A stretch of 24,042 nt of DNA from Nitriliruptorales bacterium (lineage in GTDB: Bacteria > Actinomycetota > Nitriliruptoria > Euzebyales > Egibacteraceae): positions 1 to 24,042 of the forward strand of contig SLAO01000097.1 in the NCBI GenBank assembly GCA_007126835.1, in the 5' to 3' direction. The position numbers were made by a program, and so were the translations under genes. The notes under the pieces were generated by a model. The model was given only the letters and a program-made list of their open reading frames with translations. It was not told the DNA's origin and ran no database searches. Positions 1 through 7,728 of the stretch are shown piece by piece (the first letter of the stretch is position 1; every line of letters starts with the position of its first letter).

Positions 1-710
1 ACCTGGACGACAACTCCTCGGGCGAGGACCACAACCGCTCGTGGAACCACGGCGTCGAGGGGCCCACCGACGATCCGGAGGTCAACGCGCTGCGCGCCCG
101 CCAGCAGCGCAACTTCCTCGCGACCTTGTTCGTCTCGCAGGGCGTGCCGATGCTGCTGGGGGGCGACGAGTTCGGGCGCAGCCAGCAGGGCAACAACAAC
201 ACCTTCTCCCAGGACAACGAGCTGACCTGGTACGACTGGCGTTGGAGCCAAGAGCAGCAGCAGCTGCACGCGTTCACCAAGCAGCTGATCGCGCTGACCA
301 AGGCCCACCCGGTGCTGCGGCGGCAGCAGTGGTTTCGTGGCGGCGCCCGGGGGGGCATGGCCGACCTCGACTGGCTCCAGCCCGACAGCCAGGCGATGAC
401 CGACGACGACTGGGATGCCGCGCACTTAAAGGCGCTCATGTTCTTCCTGAACGGCCAGGCGATCCGGACGCGGGACGAGCGCGGCCGGCCGATCACCGAC
501 GACAGCTTCCTGGTGGTGCTCAACGCCGACGCCAGCGACATCGAGTTCCGCGTGCCCTCCGAGCAGTACGGACGCCGCTGGCGCGTCGAGCTCGACACCG
601 CACTGCAGCGACCCGACGCGCGCAAGCGGCTGCGCGCGGGGGAGCAGCGGATGGTCACGTCGCGGTCGCTGGTCCTGCTCCGCCGGATGGACGACGCCCG
701 CAATGTCTGA
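1..710 (+). CDS. glgX: Glycogen debranching enzyme GlgX/TreX, 3' part only
   Basis: The frame is open from the left edge (first full codon at 3) to TGA at 708-710, giving 235 C-terminal residues of a GH13 isoamylase-type debranching enzyme. It hydrolyses alpha-1,6 branches of glycogen or of phosphorylase-limit glucan, freeing linear chains for the next gene's product. Visible family signatures are the NSSGEDHNRSWN segment near the start and the GVPMLLGGDEFGRSQ block, followed by GNNNTFSQDN and TWYDW, which are characteristic of GlgX/TreX. The C-terminal beta domain follows (VVLNADAS). The catalytic Asp and Glu lie upstream of the window and cannot be checked. The stop codon overlaps the treY start by 8 bp (703-710), so translational coupling with treY is likely. 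This is the classic treX-treY arrangement. The 5' end and promoter are outside the window. Confidence 0.93.
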   Translation, partial: LDDNSSGEDHNRSWNHGVEGPTDDPEVNALRARQQRNFLATLFVSQGVPMLLGGDEFGRSQQGNNNTFSQDNELTWYDWRWSQEQQQLHAFTKQLIALTKAHPVLRRQQWFRGGARGGMADLDWLQPDSQAMTDDDWDAAHLKALMFFLNGQAIRTRDERGRPITDDSFLVVLNADASDIEFRVPSEQYGRRWRVELDTALQRPDARKRLRAGEQRMVTSRSLVLLRRMDDARNV

Positions 711-3309
711 GCGCTCGCGTGTCCCCTCGGCGACGTATCGCCTGCAGCTGGTGCCGGGCGAGCTCGACTTCGACGGCGCTTCGAGACTCGTCGCGTACCT
801 CGCCCGCCTCGGGATCACGCACGTGTACTGCTCACCGGTGCTGGCCGCCCGTCCGGGGTCGACCCACGGCTACGACGTCGCAGACCCGCGGCAGGTCAGC
901 ACCGACCTCGGCGGCGAGCAGGGGTTGCGAGCCCTGGCTGACGCCGCTGCGGACCATGGCCTGGGTCTGGTCGTCGACATCGTCCCCAACCACCTCGGCG
1001 TCGGGCCGTCAAACCCGCTGTGGGAGAGCCTGCTGGCCGAGGGGCGCCATGGGGACGGCGCCGAGGTCTTCGACGTCGACTGGGCCTACCCGATGCCGGG
1101 CGCCGAGGGCAAGGTCATCCTGCCGATCCTCGGCGAGCCCTATGGCAGCGTCTTGCACTCCGGGCAGCTGCAGCTGTCCGAGGAGCCGGCTGGGCTGCGC
1201 GTGCGCTACCACGAGCACTCGTTCCCGCTGTCGGCCGACAGCGCCAGCAAGGTCGCAGAACTCGGCGGCCCGTCCGCCCTCCACGGGACCCCCGGCGATC
1301 CGGGGTCGTGGGACGAGCTGCATGCGGTGCTCGAGGCGCAGCACTACCGCCCGGTCCACTGGCGCGCCGGCGGGGCGCTGGTCAACTACCGGCGCTTCTT
1401 CACCGTCGATGACCTCGCCGCTGTGCGCGTCGAGCGGCCAGAGGTGTTCGAGCGCACCCATCGGACGATCCTGCGGCTCGTCGGCGAAGGCGTGGTCGAC
1501 GGGCTGCGGGTCGACCATCCCGACGGCCTTCGGGACCCCGGGCGGTACCTGACCCGGTTGGCTGAGGAGACCGGTGGGGCCTGGATCGTCGTCGAGAAGA
1601 TCCTCGAACCGGGCGAGGAGCTGCCTGACTGGCCGGTTGCCGGCACCACCGGCTATGAGTTCGGGACCGCGAGCCTGGGCTTGTTCGTCGACGCCGACGC
1701 CCGGCCGGTGCTCGACGAGGTCGACCGGTTCTTCGGCGGGTCCGAGGAGCGATACGCGGCTGCGGCCAGCCGAGCCAAGGGGGAGGTGGTCCGCGACGAG
1801 CTGTCCGCGGACGCTGACCGGCTCGCGCATCGGCTGTGGCGACTGGCGCAGGACCACCGCGAGGTTCGAGACGTGGGGGAGCGGGACTGCCGCGACGTCG
1901 TGCGGCGGACCTTGCAGGCCCTCGACGTGTACCGCACCTACGTGGATCCGGTCACCGGCGCCGCGCGTGACCTCGACGTCGCGCGCATCGACGCCGCAGT
2001 GGAGCGCGCCGCGGGGGAGCTGCCCGACGGATCGGTGGCCTACGCGCCGGGTTTCCTGTACGAGTTCTTCGCCGACGTGCTCAGCGGCCGGGCCGGCAGC
2101 GATCCCGACCATCTGGAGCTGGTGGCCCGCTTCCAGCAGCTGTCGGGCGCGGTGATGGCCAAGGGCATCGAGGACACGGTCTTGTACCGCAACCGCCGGC
2201 TGTTAGCCGTCAACGAGGTGGGCGGCGACCCCGAGCGCCTCGGCACCACCGTCGATGGGTTCCACCGCGCCAACCTCGATCGTGCGGCGCGGCACCCCGC
2301 CGGGATGCTGACGACGACCACACACGACACCAAGCGCGGGGAGGACGTCCGGCTGCGCATCGCCGCCCTGACCGAGCGAGCGGAGCGGTGGGCCGCAACC
2401 GCGCGGCTGTGGCGCGAGCTCAACGCCACGCACATCGGGGGGACGCGCACCGGGCCGGCCCCCGACCCCCAGACCGAGCTGCTGCTGTACCAGACGCTGG
2501 TGGCCGTGTGGCCCGTCGACGGGACCGAGCCCGACGACGAGCTGCGCCAGCGAGTGATCGACTACGCCGTCAAGGCGAGCCGGGAGGCGGGGGAGCGAAC
2601 GGACTGGCGCGACCCCGACCCGGAGTTCGAAGCTGGTCTCGAAGCGTTCATCACGGCGGTCCTCGACCAGGGACGCAGTGGCGAGTTCGTCGAGTCCCTC
2701 AACCGGGTGGCCCGTGAGGTGGCCGAGATCGCGATGATCTCCGGGCTGAGCCAGACGCTGCTGCGGGCCACGTCGCCCGGCGTGCCCGACACCTACCAGG
2801 GCATGGAGCTTTGGGGGGACAACCTCGTCGACCCGGACAACCGGCGCCCGGTCGACTTCAACCTGCGGGAGCGTCTCCTGGCCGACGTCGCCTCCCGCTC
2901 GCCCGAGGAGCTGTTCGCCGCCCGCAGCGATGGGCGCATCAAGCTGTGGCTCCTGGCTCGCGCGCTCGACACCCGTCGAACCCACGTCGGAGCGTACGGC
3001 CCCGCGGCCGGGTACGTCCCACTCGCGGTGGAGGGGCGCTGGGGAGCCCACCTCGTGGCCTTCGCCCGCACCGCCCCCGACGGCCTCGGTCCGATCACCT
3101 TGGCTGTCCGCCTGCCAGGCGCGTTGATGGGTGAGGATCTCGCGCCGCCGCTGGGGGCGGTCTGGGAAGACACGGCGGTCGTGCTGCCCGAGCAGTTCCA
3201 CGTCCCGCTGCAAGACGCCCTGTCGGGCCGCTCGTATGCACCCGACGCCCGCCTGCACGCCGCCGATGCGTTGGCACGGCTGCCGGTGGGCCTGCTCGTG
3301 CCCGCGTGA
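703..3309 (+). CDS. treY: Malto-oligosyltrehalose synthase TreY
   Basis: This 868-residue GH13 enzyme isomerises the reducing-end alpha-1,4 glucosyl unit of a maltodextrin to an alpha,alpha-1,1 linkage, giving maltooligosyltrehalose. The N-terminus (PSATYRLQL) and the DIVPNHLGV block at 92-100 are typical of the family. NYRRFF lies at 228-233. The nucleophile is D271 in GLRVDHPDGL, the acid/base is E298 in IVVEKIL, and the third acid is D542 in TTTTHDTKRGED. The length fits TreY (roughly 750-870 residues). The ATG at 703 overlaps the end of glgX, so no separate ribosome binding site is needed. The stop at 3307-3309 is 3 bp from the stop of the convergent GH57 gene. Its partner enzyme treZ lies on the opposite strand 2.5 kb away rather than directly downstream, so co-expression with treZ needs two promoters. 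Confidence 0.96.
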   Translation: MSERSRVPSATYRLQLVPGELDFDGASRLVAYLARLGITHVYCSPVLAARPGSTHGYDVADPRQVSTDLGGEQGLRALADAAADHGLGLVVDIVPNHLGVGPSNPLWESLLAEGRHGDGAEVFDVDWAYPMPGAEGKVILPILGEPYGSVLHSGQLQLSEEPAGLRVRYHEHSFPLSADSASKVAELGGPSALHGTPGDPGSWDELHAVLEAQHYRPVHWRAGGALVNYRRFFTVDDLAAVRVERPEVFERTHRTILRLVGEGVVDGLRVDHPDGLRDPGRYLTRLAEETGGAWIVVEKILEPGEELPDWPVAGTTGYEFGTASLGLFVDADARPVLDEVDRFFGGSEERYAAAASRAKGEVVRDELSADADRLAHRLWRLAQDHREVRDVGERDCRDVVRRTLQALDVYRTYVDPVTGAARDLDVARIDAAVERAAGELPDGSVAYAPGFLYEFFADVLSGRAGSDPDHLELVARFQQLSGAVMAKGIEDTVLYRNRRLLAVNEVGGDPERLGTTVDGFHRANLDRAARHPAGMLTTTTHDTKRGEDVRLRIAALTERAERWAATARLWRELNATHIGGTRTGPAPDPQTELLLYQTLVAVWPVDGTEPDDELRQRVIDYAVKASREAGERTDWRDPDPEFEAGLEAFITAVLDQGRSGEFVESLNRVAREVAEIAMISGLSQTLLRATSPGVPDTYQGMELWGDNLVDPDNRRPVDFNLRERLLADVASRSPEELFAARSDGRIKLWLLARALDTRRTHVGAYGPAAGYVPLAVEGRWGAHLVAFARTAPDGLGPITLAVRLPGALMGEDLAPPLGAVWEDTAVVLPEQFHVPLQDALSGRSYAPDARLHAADALARLPVGLLVPA

Positions 3310-3312
3310 CGT

Positions 3313-5742
3313 TCAGGCGGTCGGGGCGTCGGGCTGCCACGCGACCGGGGCGATCCCCAGCAGGTCGGCCAGCCGACCGACCGTGGTCACCGCCGCGGCG
3401 CCGAGTTCGCCCGAGCGCGCTTGGCGCGCCAGCCGGTAGGCGTGCTCCTGGGGGCGGGCCAGGTCGAGCGTGAGGTCGAGCTCGTGGGCCAAGGCCAGCC
3501 ACCCGGCGACCAGGCCGACGTCGCCGGGCGCCACCGACCGGCAAGCCGCAGCGGTGGCGTCCTCGACGATCTCGGTCAGGATGACCTGGACGGGCGCCAC
3601 GTCGAGCTGATAGCCCTCGTTGCGAGCCTGAGCGACCAGCTCCGAGATCGCCGCGAAGCTGGCCGGCTCGGTCAACGCGCCGGGCTCGCTGCGCACGGCT
3701 GCCAGGCGGTTCTCCAGCTCGTGGGTCAGCGTCAGCTCGGCCGCGGCCCGCAGCTCACGCGGAAGCTCGTAGCCCGAGGCCCGCAGCATCTCGAGGGTGC
3801 CCCGGTGGTCGTAGTACAGCCGCGCGTACTGGACGTGGAAGCGGTCGGCGAGCTCGCTGAAGACCTCGTCCACCAGGGACTGCCGGCCTTCGGGCAGTGC
3901 CGCCTCGAGAGGGAGGTCCTCGCCGCCGAGCGCCTCGTCGATGGTGCGCAGCAACCTGGCGAGCGGCTGGGTCGGCAGCGCCGACCAGATCATGTCGATG
4001 GCCCGCTCGTAGCCAACGTCACCGGGGTCAGCCGCCACGAAGGCCTGGAAGTCCAGGCCGCCGAGGTGGACCGCGGCCACGGCCAACGACGCGGGGCGCC
4101 CGGTCGGGAGGAACGTCAGCGCCACACGGCCGGTCGCCAGCGTGACGCGCCCGAGGGCGGAGCGCCGCACGTCGGTCAGCTCGACGGTGTGGCCCGCCGT
4201 GATCTTCTCGGGCTCCTGGCCGACAGCGGTCTGCAGGGCGACGTGCGCGGCGACCCGGGCGGGACCCACCGCGTACGGCTCGACGGTGTCGCGCCAAACG
4301 TCTGCTGCGGTGCCGACCTCGGGCCGGTTGCTCTTGGCCTCACCCAGCGCATCGAGGACCTCGCGGCGGGCCACCGGGGCGCCGACCTCGTCGAGAAGGT
4401 CGAGCACCCGCGCGCCGAAACGCAGCACGTACACGGTCTCGATCCCGGACACGTCGGCAAAGAACCAGCCGCAGCTGGTGTACATCGCCATGGCGTTGCG
4501 CTGCGATTCCAGCAGTGCCCACAGGTCGGCGGTCTGGTGCCGGTCCAGATGGCGGGTCGCGTGCCGGTCAAGGAACTCGTCGGGGCGCTCCGCGCCGACG
4601 AGCACGTTGACGTAGTCGTCGCGCGCGGCCCAGGGGTCGTGCAGGACGTCACTGCCGACGTCGGCGAACCGCTGGGCGGCGGCATCGCGGAGCACGTCGA
4701 GGGCGTGGCGCAGGGGGGCGCGCCAGGCCTGGTTCCACCCGGGCTGCGCGTCGGTGGAGCAGCCGCAGTCTCGAGCCCACCGTCCGACCCCGTGGGCGCA
4801 ACTCCAGGCGGTGCCCTCCTCGCCACGGACCACGACCTCGTCGGACGGGGGGTGGGCGGCCAGGTACGTGGCATAGTTCGTCGGCTCCAACCCGGCCGCG
4901 GCGGCCGCCCGGGCCAGGGTGTAGGCCAGCGCAAGCTCCCCGAACGGGTGGTGATGGCCGAAGGTCTCCCCGTCCATCGCCGCGTGCACCAGCCCAGCTT
5001 TGGGCGAGGCCGCGCCGATGGCCTCGGTCATGGCCCGGGAGTCCATCATGTGCGGATCGAAGGCGAAGCGCTGGGCGAGGTTGCCGTCGTAGAAGAACAG
5101 TGTCATCGACCGGCCGGACCCGTCGGAGTGGCGGTGCAGGTACGGGCGGGACGGGTCGATGGTGTGACGCGCATCCTGCCAGGGGCTATCGCGGTGACGG
5201 ATCCACCCTGCCTGGTGCGGCGCGAGGACGGTGAACGCCACGCCGGCGTCGATGAGCGCGTCGATGGTGGCCCGGTCCACGGCGGTCTCCGGCAGCCACA
5301 TGCCCTCGGCGCGACGGCCGAATCTGTGGGCGAAGTCCGCCAACCCCCAGTGCACCTGCGTGCGCCGGTCACGGTCGTTGGACAGCGGCAGGATCGTGTG
5401 GTGGAACGCTTGCGCCATCGCGTTGCCATGGCCGGTGCGCTGCAGTGACTGCCGGTCGGCAGCCAGGATCTGCGCGTACGTCTCGGGGTCGTGCTCGGCC
5501 ATCCACGCCAGCAGCGTGGGGCCGAAGTTGAACGACAAGCGCTCGAAGTTGTTGACGATTGCTTCGACGCGCCGCTTGTCGTCGAAGACCCGCGCGACCG
5601 CGTTGGCCCGGTAGCACTGCCGGTGAATCCGGGCGTTCCAGTCGCGGTCAGGGGCCGCCGAGGGCTCGGGTTCGAGGACCCCGGTCCATGGATTCGCCCG
5701 CTCTGGCTGGTACAGATGAGTGTGGAGCACGAACTGTTGCAC
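3313..5742 (-). CDS. Glycoside hydrolase family 57 protein with DUF3536 region
   Basis: An 809-residue protein reading from a GTG at 5742. The open frame extends further upstream to 5898, but that part overlaps treZ and has no family character, whereas homology starts at once with QQFVLHTHLYQP. GH57 motifs are visible: HLYQP (9-13) with NPW following, WLPET at 149-153 with E152 as expected nucleophile, and AMDGETFGHHH at 255-265 with D257 as candidate acid/base. A Cys-containing segment near 311-330 (AWSCAHGVGRW, then DCGC) and the long helical C-terminal half match what I recall of DUF3536 proteins. GH57 enzymes act on alpha-glucans (amylase, branching enzyme, 4-alpha-glucanotransferase); the activity of this subgroup is not known to me. 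It lies 40 bp downstream of treZ on the same strand, so it is probably cotranscribed and acts on the same maltodextrin/trehalose pool. No signal peptide is seen, so it should be cytoplasmic. No clear ribosome binding site precedes the GTG. Confidence 0.85.
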   Translation of the reverse strand: MQQFVLHTHLYQPERANPWTGVLEPEPSAAPDRDWNARIHRQCYRANAVARVFDDKRRVEAIVNNFERLSFNFGPTLLAWMAEHDPETYAQILAADRQSLQRTGHGNAMAQAFHHTILPLSNDRDRRTQVHWGLADFAHRFGRRAEGMWLPETAVDRATIDALIDAGVAFTVLAPHQAGWIRHRDSPWQDARHTIDPSRPYLHRHSDGSGRSMTLFFYDGNLAQRFAFDPHMMDSRAMTEAIGAASPKAGLVHAAMDGETFGHHHPFGELALAYTLARAAAAAGLEPTNYATYLAAHPPSDEVVVRGEEGTAWSCAHGVGRWARDCGCSTDAQPGWNQAWRAPLRHALDVLRDAAAQRFADVGSDVLHDPWAARDDYVNVLVGAERPDEFLDRHATRHLDRHQTADLWALLESQRNAMAMYTSCGWFFADVSGIETVYVLRFGARVLDLLDEVGAPVARREVLDALGEAKSNRPEVGTAADVWRDTVEPYAVGPARVAAHVALQTAVGQEPEKITAGHTVELTDVRRSALGRVTLATGRVALTFLPTGRPASLAVAAVHLGGLDFQAFVAADPGDVGYERAIDMIWSALPTQPLARLLRTIDEALGGEDLPLEAALPEGRQSLVDEVFSELADRFHVQYARLYYDHRGTLEMLRASGYELPRELRAAAELTLTHELENRLAAVRSEPGALTEPASFAAISELVAQARNEGYQLDVAPVQVILTEIVEDATAAACRSVAPGDVGLVAGWLALAHELDLTLDLARPQEHAYRLARQARSGELGAAAVTTVGRLADLLGIAPVAWQPDAPTA

Positions 5743-5782
5743 GGCATCGATGGTACCGGTTGCATCGCCGCCCGGTGCCGGG

Positions 5783-7585
5783 TCAGGCCTGCTCGACGAG
5801 GATGCAAGCCGAACGGGGTGGGACCTCGGCCACGGTGTCGGCGCCGCGCTCTGACACAGCTGGCTGCAAGCCCTGGCCGCCGTAGCGTGTGTCGTCACTG
5901 CACCACCGCATTGCCCAGCGCGCCGGGGCGGGCAGCGCGACGCGAGCCGCCTGGTCGCCGAGGTTGGCTACCACGACCACGTCGTCACCGGCGGGATGGC
6001 GTCGCACGGCGGCGAAGACCTCATCGTCGGCGACGAGCACCTCGCAGAGGTCCCGGCGGCCGCTGGCCAGCGCCGGCTCGCCTCGCCGCACCGCGAGCAG
6101 GTCGGCCCAGCAACGCCGCCACACCTGCCCCGCGTCGCCGGCGGCGGGCCGATCGAGCTTGGACGCCTCGAACGTGGCGGGATCCTGGGGGTCGGGAACC
6201 TGCTCGCCGAAGCCGGTGAACTCGGCGAACTCACTGCGGCGGCCCTCTCGCACCGCCTGGGCGAGGTCGGGCTCAGGGTGGCTGGTGAAGTAGCGGAACG
6301 GACGGGTCTCGCCGTACTCCTCGCCCATGAACAGCATGGGCGTCTCCGGGGAGGTGACCAGCAGCGCCGCCGCGGTGCGCAGCCGCGCCGCGTCGACCAT
6401 CGTGGTCAAGCGGTCGCCGAACGGCCGGTTGCCGACCTGGTCATGATTCTGCAGGCACGCCACGAGCCGATGGCTCGACAGGTGCTGCAGGGGAGCGCCG
6501 ACGGTGCGGCCACGCACCTGCGAGTACCGCCCGTCGAACACGAACCCGCGCTCGTAGCACGCGGCGACGTCTGGCAGGCCTCGAAAGTCGGCGTAGTAGC
6601 CGTCGCTCTCGCCGGTGAGGGCCACGTGCAGCGCATGGTGCAGCTCGTCGTGCCATTGGGCGTCGACGCCCAGCCCGCCGGCTTCGCGAGGCCGGATCGT
6701 CGACGGGTCCTGCCGGTCGGTCTCCGCGATGAGCTGCAGCGGCCGGCGAACCCGGCTGGACAGATCAGCCACCGCGTCAGACAGCTGACCGAGGATGTGC
6801 ACCGACGAGATGTCGATGAGCCCGTGGACGGCGTCCAGCCGCAACGCGTCCACGTGGAAGTCGGCGAGCCAGTGCAGGGCGTTGCCGATGATGAAGGCGC
6901 GCACCTGATCGGCCCCTGGACCGTCGAGGTTGAGGGCCTGGCCCCATGGGGTGTCGTAGCGATCGGTCAGATAGGGGCCGAACTCGGGGAGGTAGTTCCC
7001 GCTGGGCCCCAGGTGGTTGTACACCACGTCGAGCACGACGGCGAGGTCGTGGCGGTGGCAGGCGTCGACGAAGCGCGCGAACGCCTCCGGCCCCCCGTAA
7101 GGCTCGTGGACGGCGTACCACGCCACCCCGTCGTAGCCCCAGCCGCGGTCACCGTTGAACGCGGCCACGGGCATGACCTCGACGTGCGTGACCCCGAGGT
7201 CGGCCAGGTCCGCCAGATGCTCGATCGCCCCGTCGAACGTGCCCTCTCGGGAGAACGTGCCGATGTGCAGCTCGTAGATGACGGCGCTGGCCAGGGGTAC
7301 GGGGCGCCAGTGGGTCTCGTCCGCCGACCAGGGCAGCGTGGCAACATCCACCACCGCGGAGCTCTCGTGCACCCCGTCGGGCTGTCGCCGTGAGGCAGGG
7401 TCGGGGCGGACCGGACCGCCGTCGATCGAGAAGCCGTACCGGTCACCCGGCCCTGCCGGCGCCCGGAGTGACCACCATCCGTGTGGCTGGGCCGACATCG
7501 CGTGTCGCTCGTCGCCGACAAACAGGTCGAGGGCTGTGGCGTGGGGTGCCCAAACCGTGAACGTGACGGTGCCGTCGGCGTGCAC
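5783..7585 (-). CDS. treZ: Malto-oligosyltrehalose trehalohydrolase TreZ
   Basis: This 600-residue GH13 enzyme cleaves maltooligosyltrehalose, made by TreY, to release trehalose. The N-terminal CBM48-like domain begins with TVTFTVWAPHA. The catalytic barrel shows DVVYNHLGP (186-194), the nucleophile D251 in DALRLDAVHGL, the acid/base E288 in LIAETD, and D382 in NHDQVGN. GEEYGE follows in the C-terminal part. The only standard start codon in the frame after an upstream TAG is the GTG at 7585, which is used here. However, a good GAGGAG sits at 7620-7625, too far from that GTG but well placed for an ATC codon at 7610-7612, which would add nine residues. The start is therefore uncertain. The gene is divergent from proS, and the GH57 gene follows after 40 bp. 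Confidence 0.95.
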   Translation of the reverse strand: MHADGTVTFTVWAPHATALDLFVGDERHAMSAQPHGWWSLRAPAGPGDRYGFSIDGGPVRPDPASRRQPDGVHESSAVVDVATLPWSADETHWRPVPLASAVIYELHIGTFSREGTFDGAIEHLADLADLGVTHVEVMPVAAFNGDRGWGYDGVAWYAVHEPYGGPEAFARFVDACHRHDLAVVLDVVYNHLGPSGNYLPEFGPYLTDRYDTPWGQALNLDGPGADQVRAFIIGNALHWLADFHVDALRLDAVHGLIDISSVHILGQLSDAVADLSSRVRRPLQLIAETDRQDPSTIRPREAGGLGVDAQWHDELHHALHVALTGESDGYYADFRGLPDVAACYERGFVFDGRYSQVRGRTVGAPLQHLSSHRLVACLQNHDQVGNRPFGDRLTTMVDAARLRTAAALLVTSPETPMLFMGEEYGETRPFRYFTSHPEPDLAQAVREGRRSEFAEFTGFGEQVPDPQDPATFEASKLDRPAAGDAGQVWRRCWADLLAVRRGEPALASGRRDLCEVLVADDEVFAAVRRHPAGDDVVVVANLGDQAARVALPAPARWAMRWCSDDTRYGGQGLQPAVSERGADTVAEVPPRSACILVEQA

Positions 7586-7728
7586 TTCGGGACCGTGTCG
7601 GTAGGAGTCGATGGTGGCTCTCCTCGGCGGCTTGGCGCTGGCGGGTGCGGCAGCCTAGTGCGTACCCGGCGTCGGCGACTGGTACCCCACGTGGTGCCCG
7701 ACGATCCGCACCCGGTAGTCTTCGGTCC
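7586..7728. promoter_or_regulatory. Divergent treZ/proS intergenic region
   Basis: These 143 bp must hold the promoters of both treZ (-) and proS (+). On +, TAGTCT at 7716-7721 has a TAnnnT form and ends 7 bp before the proS ATG. This is the spacing expected if transcription starts at the A of the ATG (leaderless mRNA); no ribosome binding site is visible before proS. On -, GAGGAG at 7620-7625 is a strong ribosome binding site for treZ. No convincing -35 element was found for either direction. Confidence 0.4.

Noticed and set aside
3421..5448. 675-codon open frame on + opposite the GH57 gene
   Set aside because: It is the complementary strand of a gene with clear family motifs; the Val/Gly/Arg-rich translation resembles no protein. 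Long antisense frames are expected at this GC content.
5743..5898. Upstream 52-codon extension of the GH57 gene
   Set aside because: It overlaps the treZ 3' end and lacks family character; GH57 homology begins right after the GTG at 5742.
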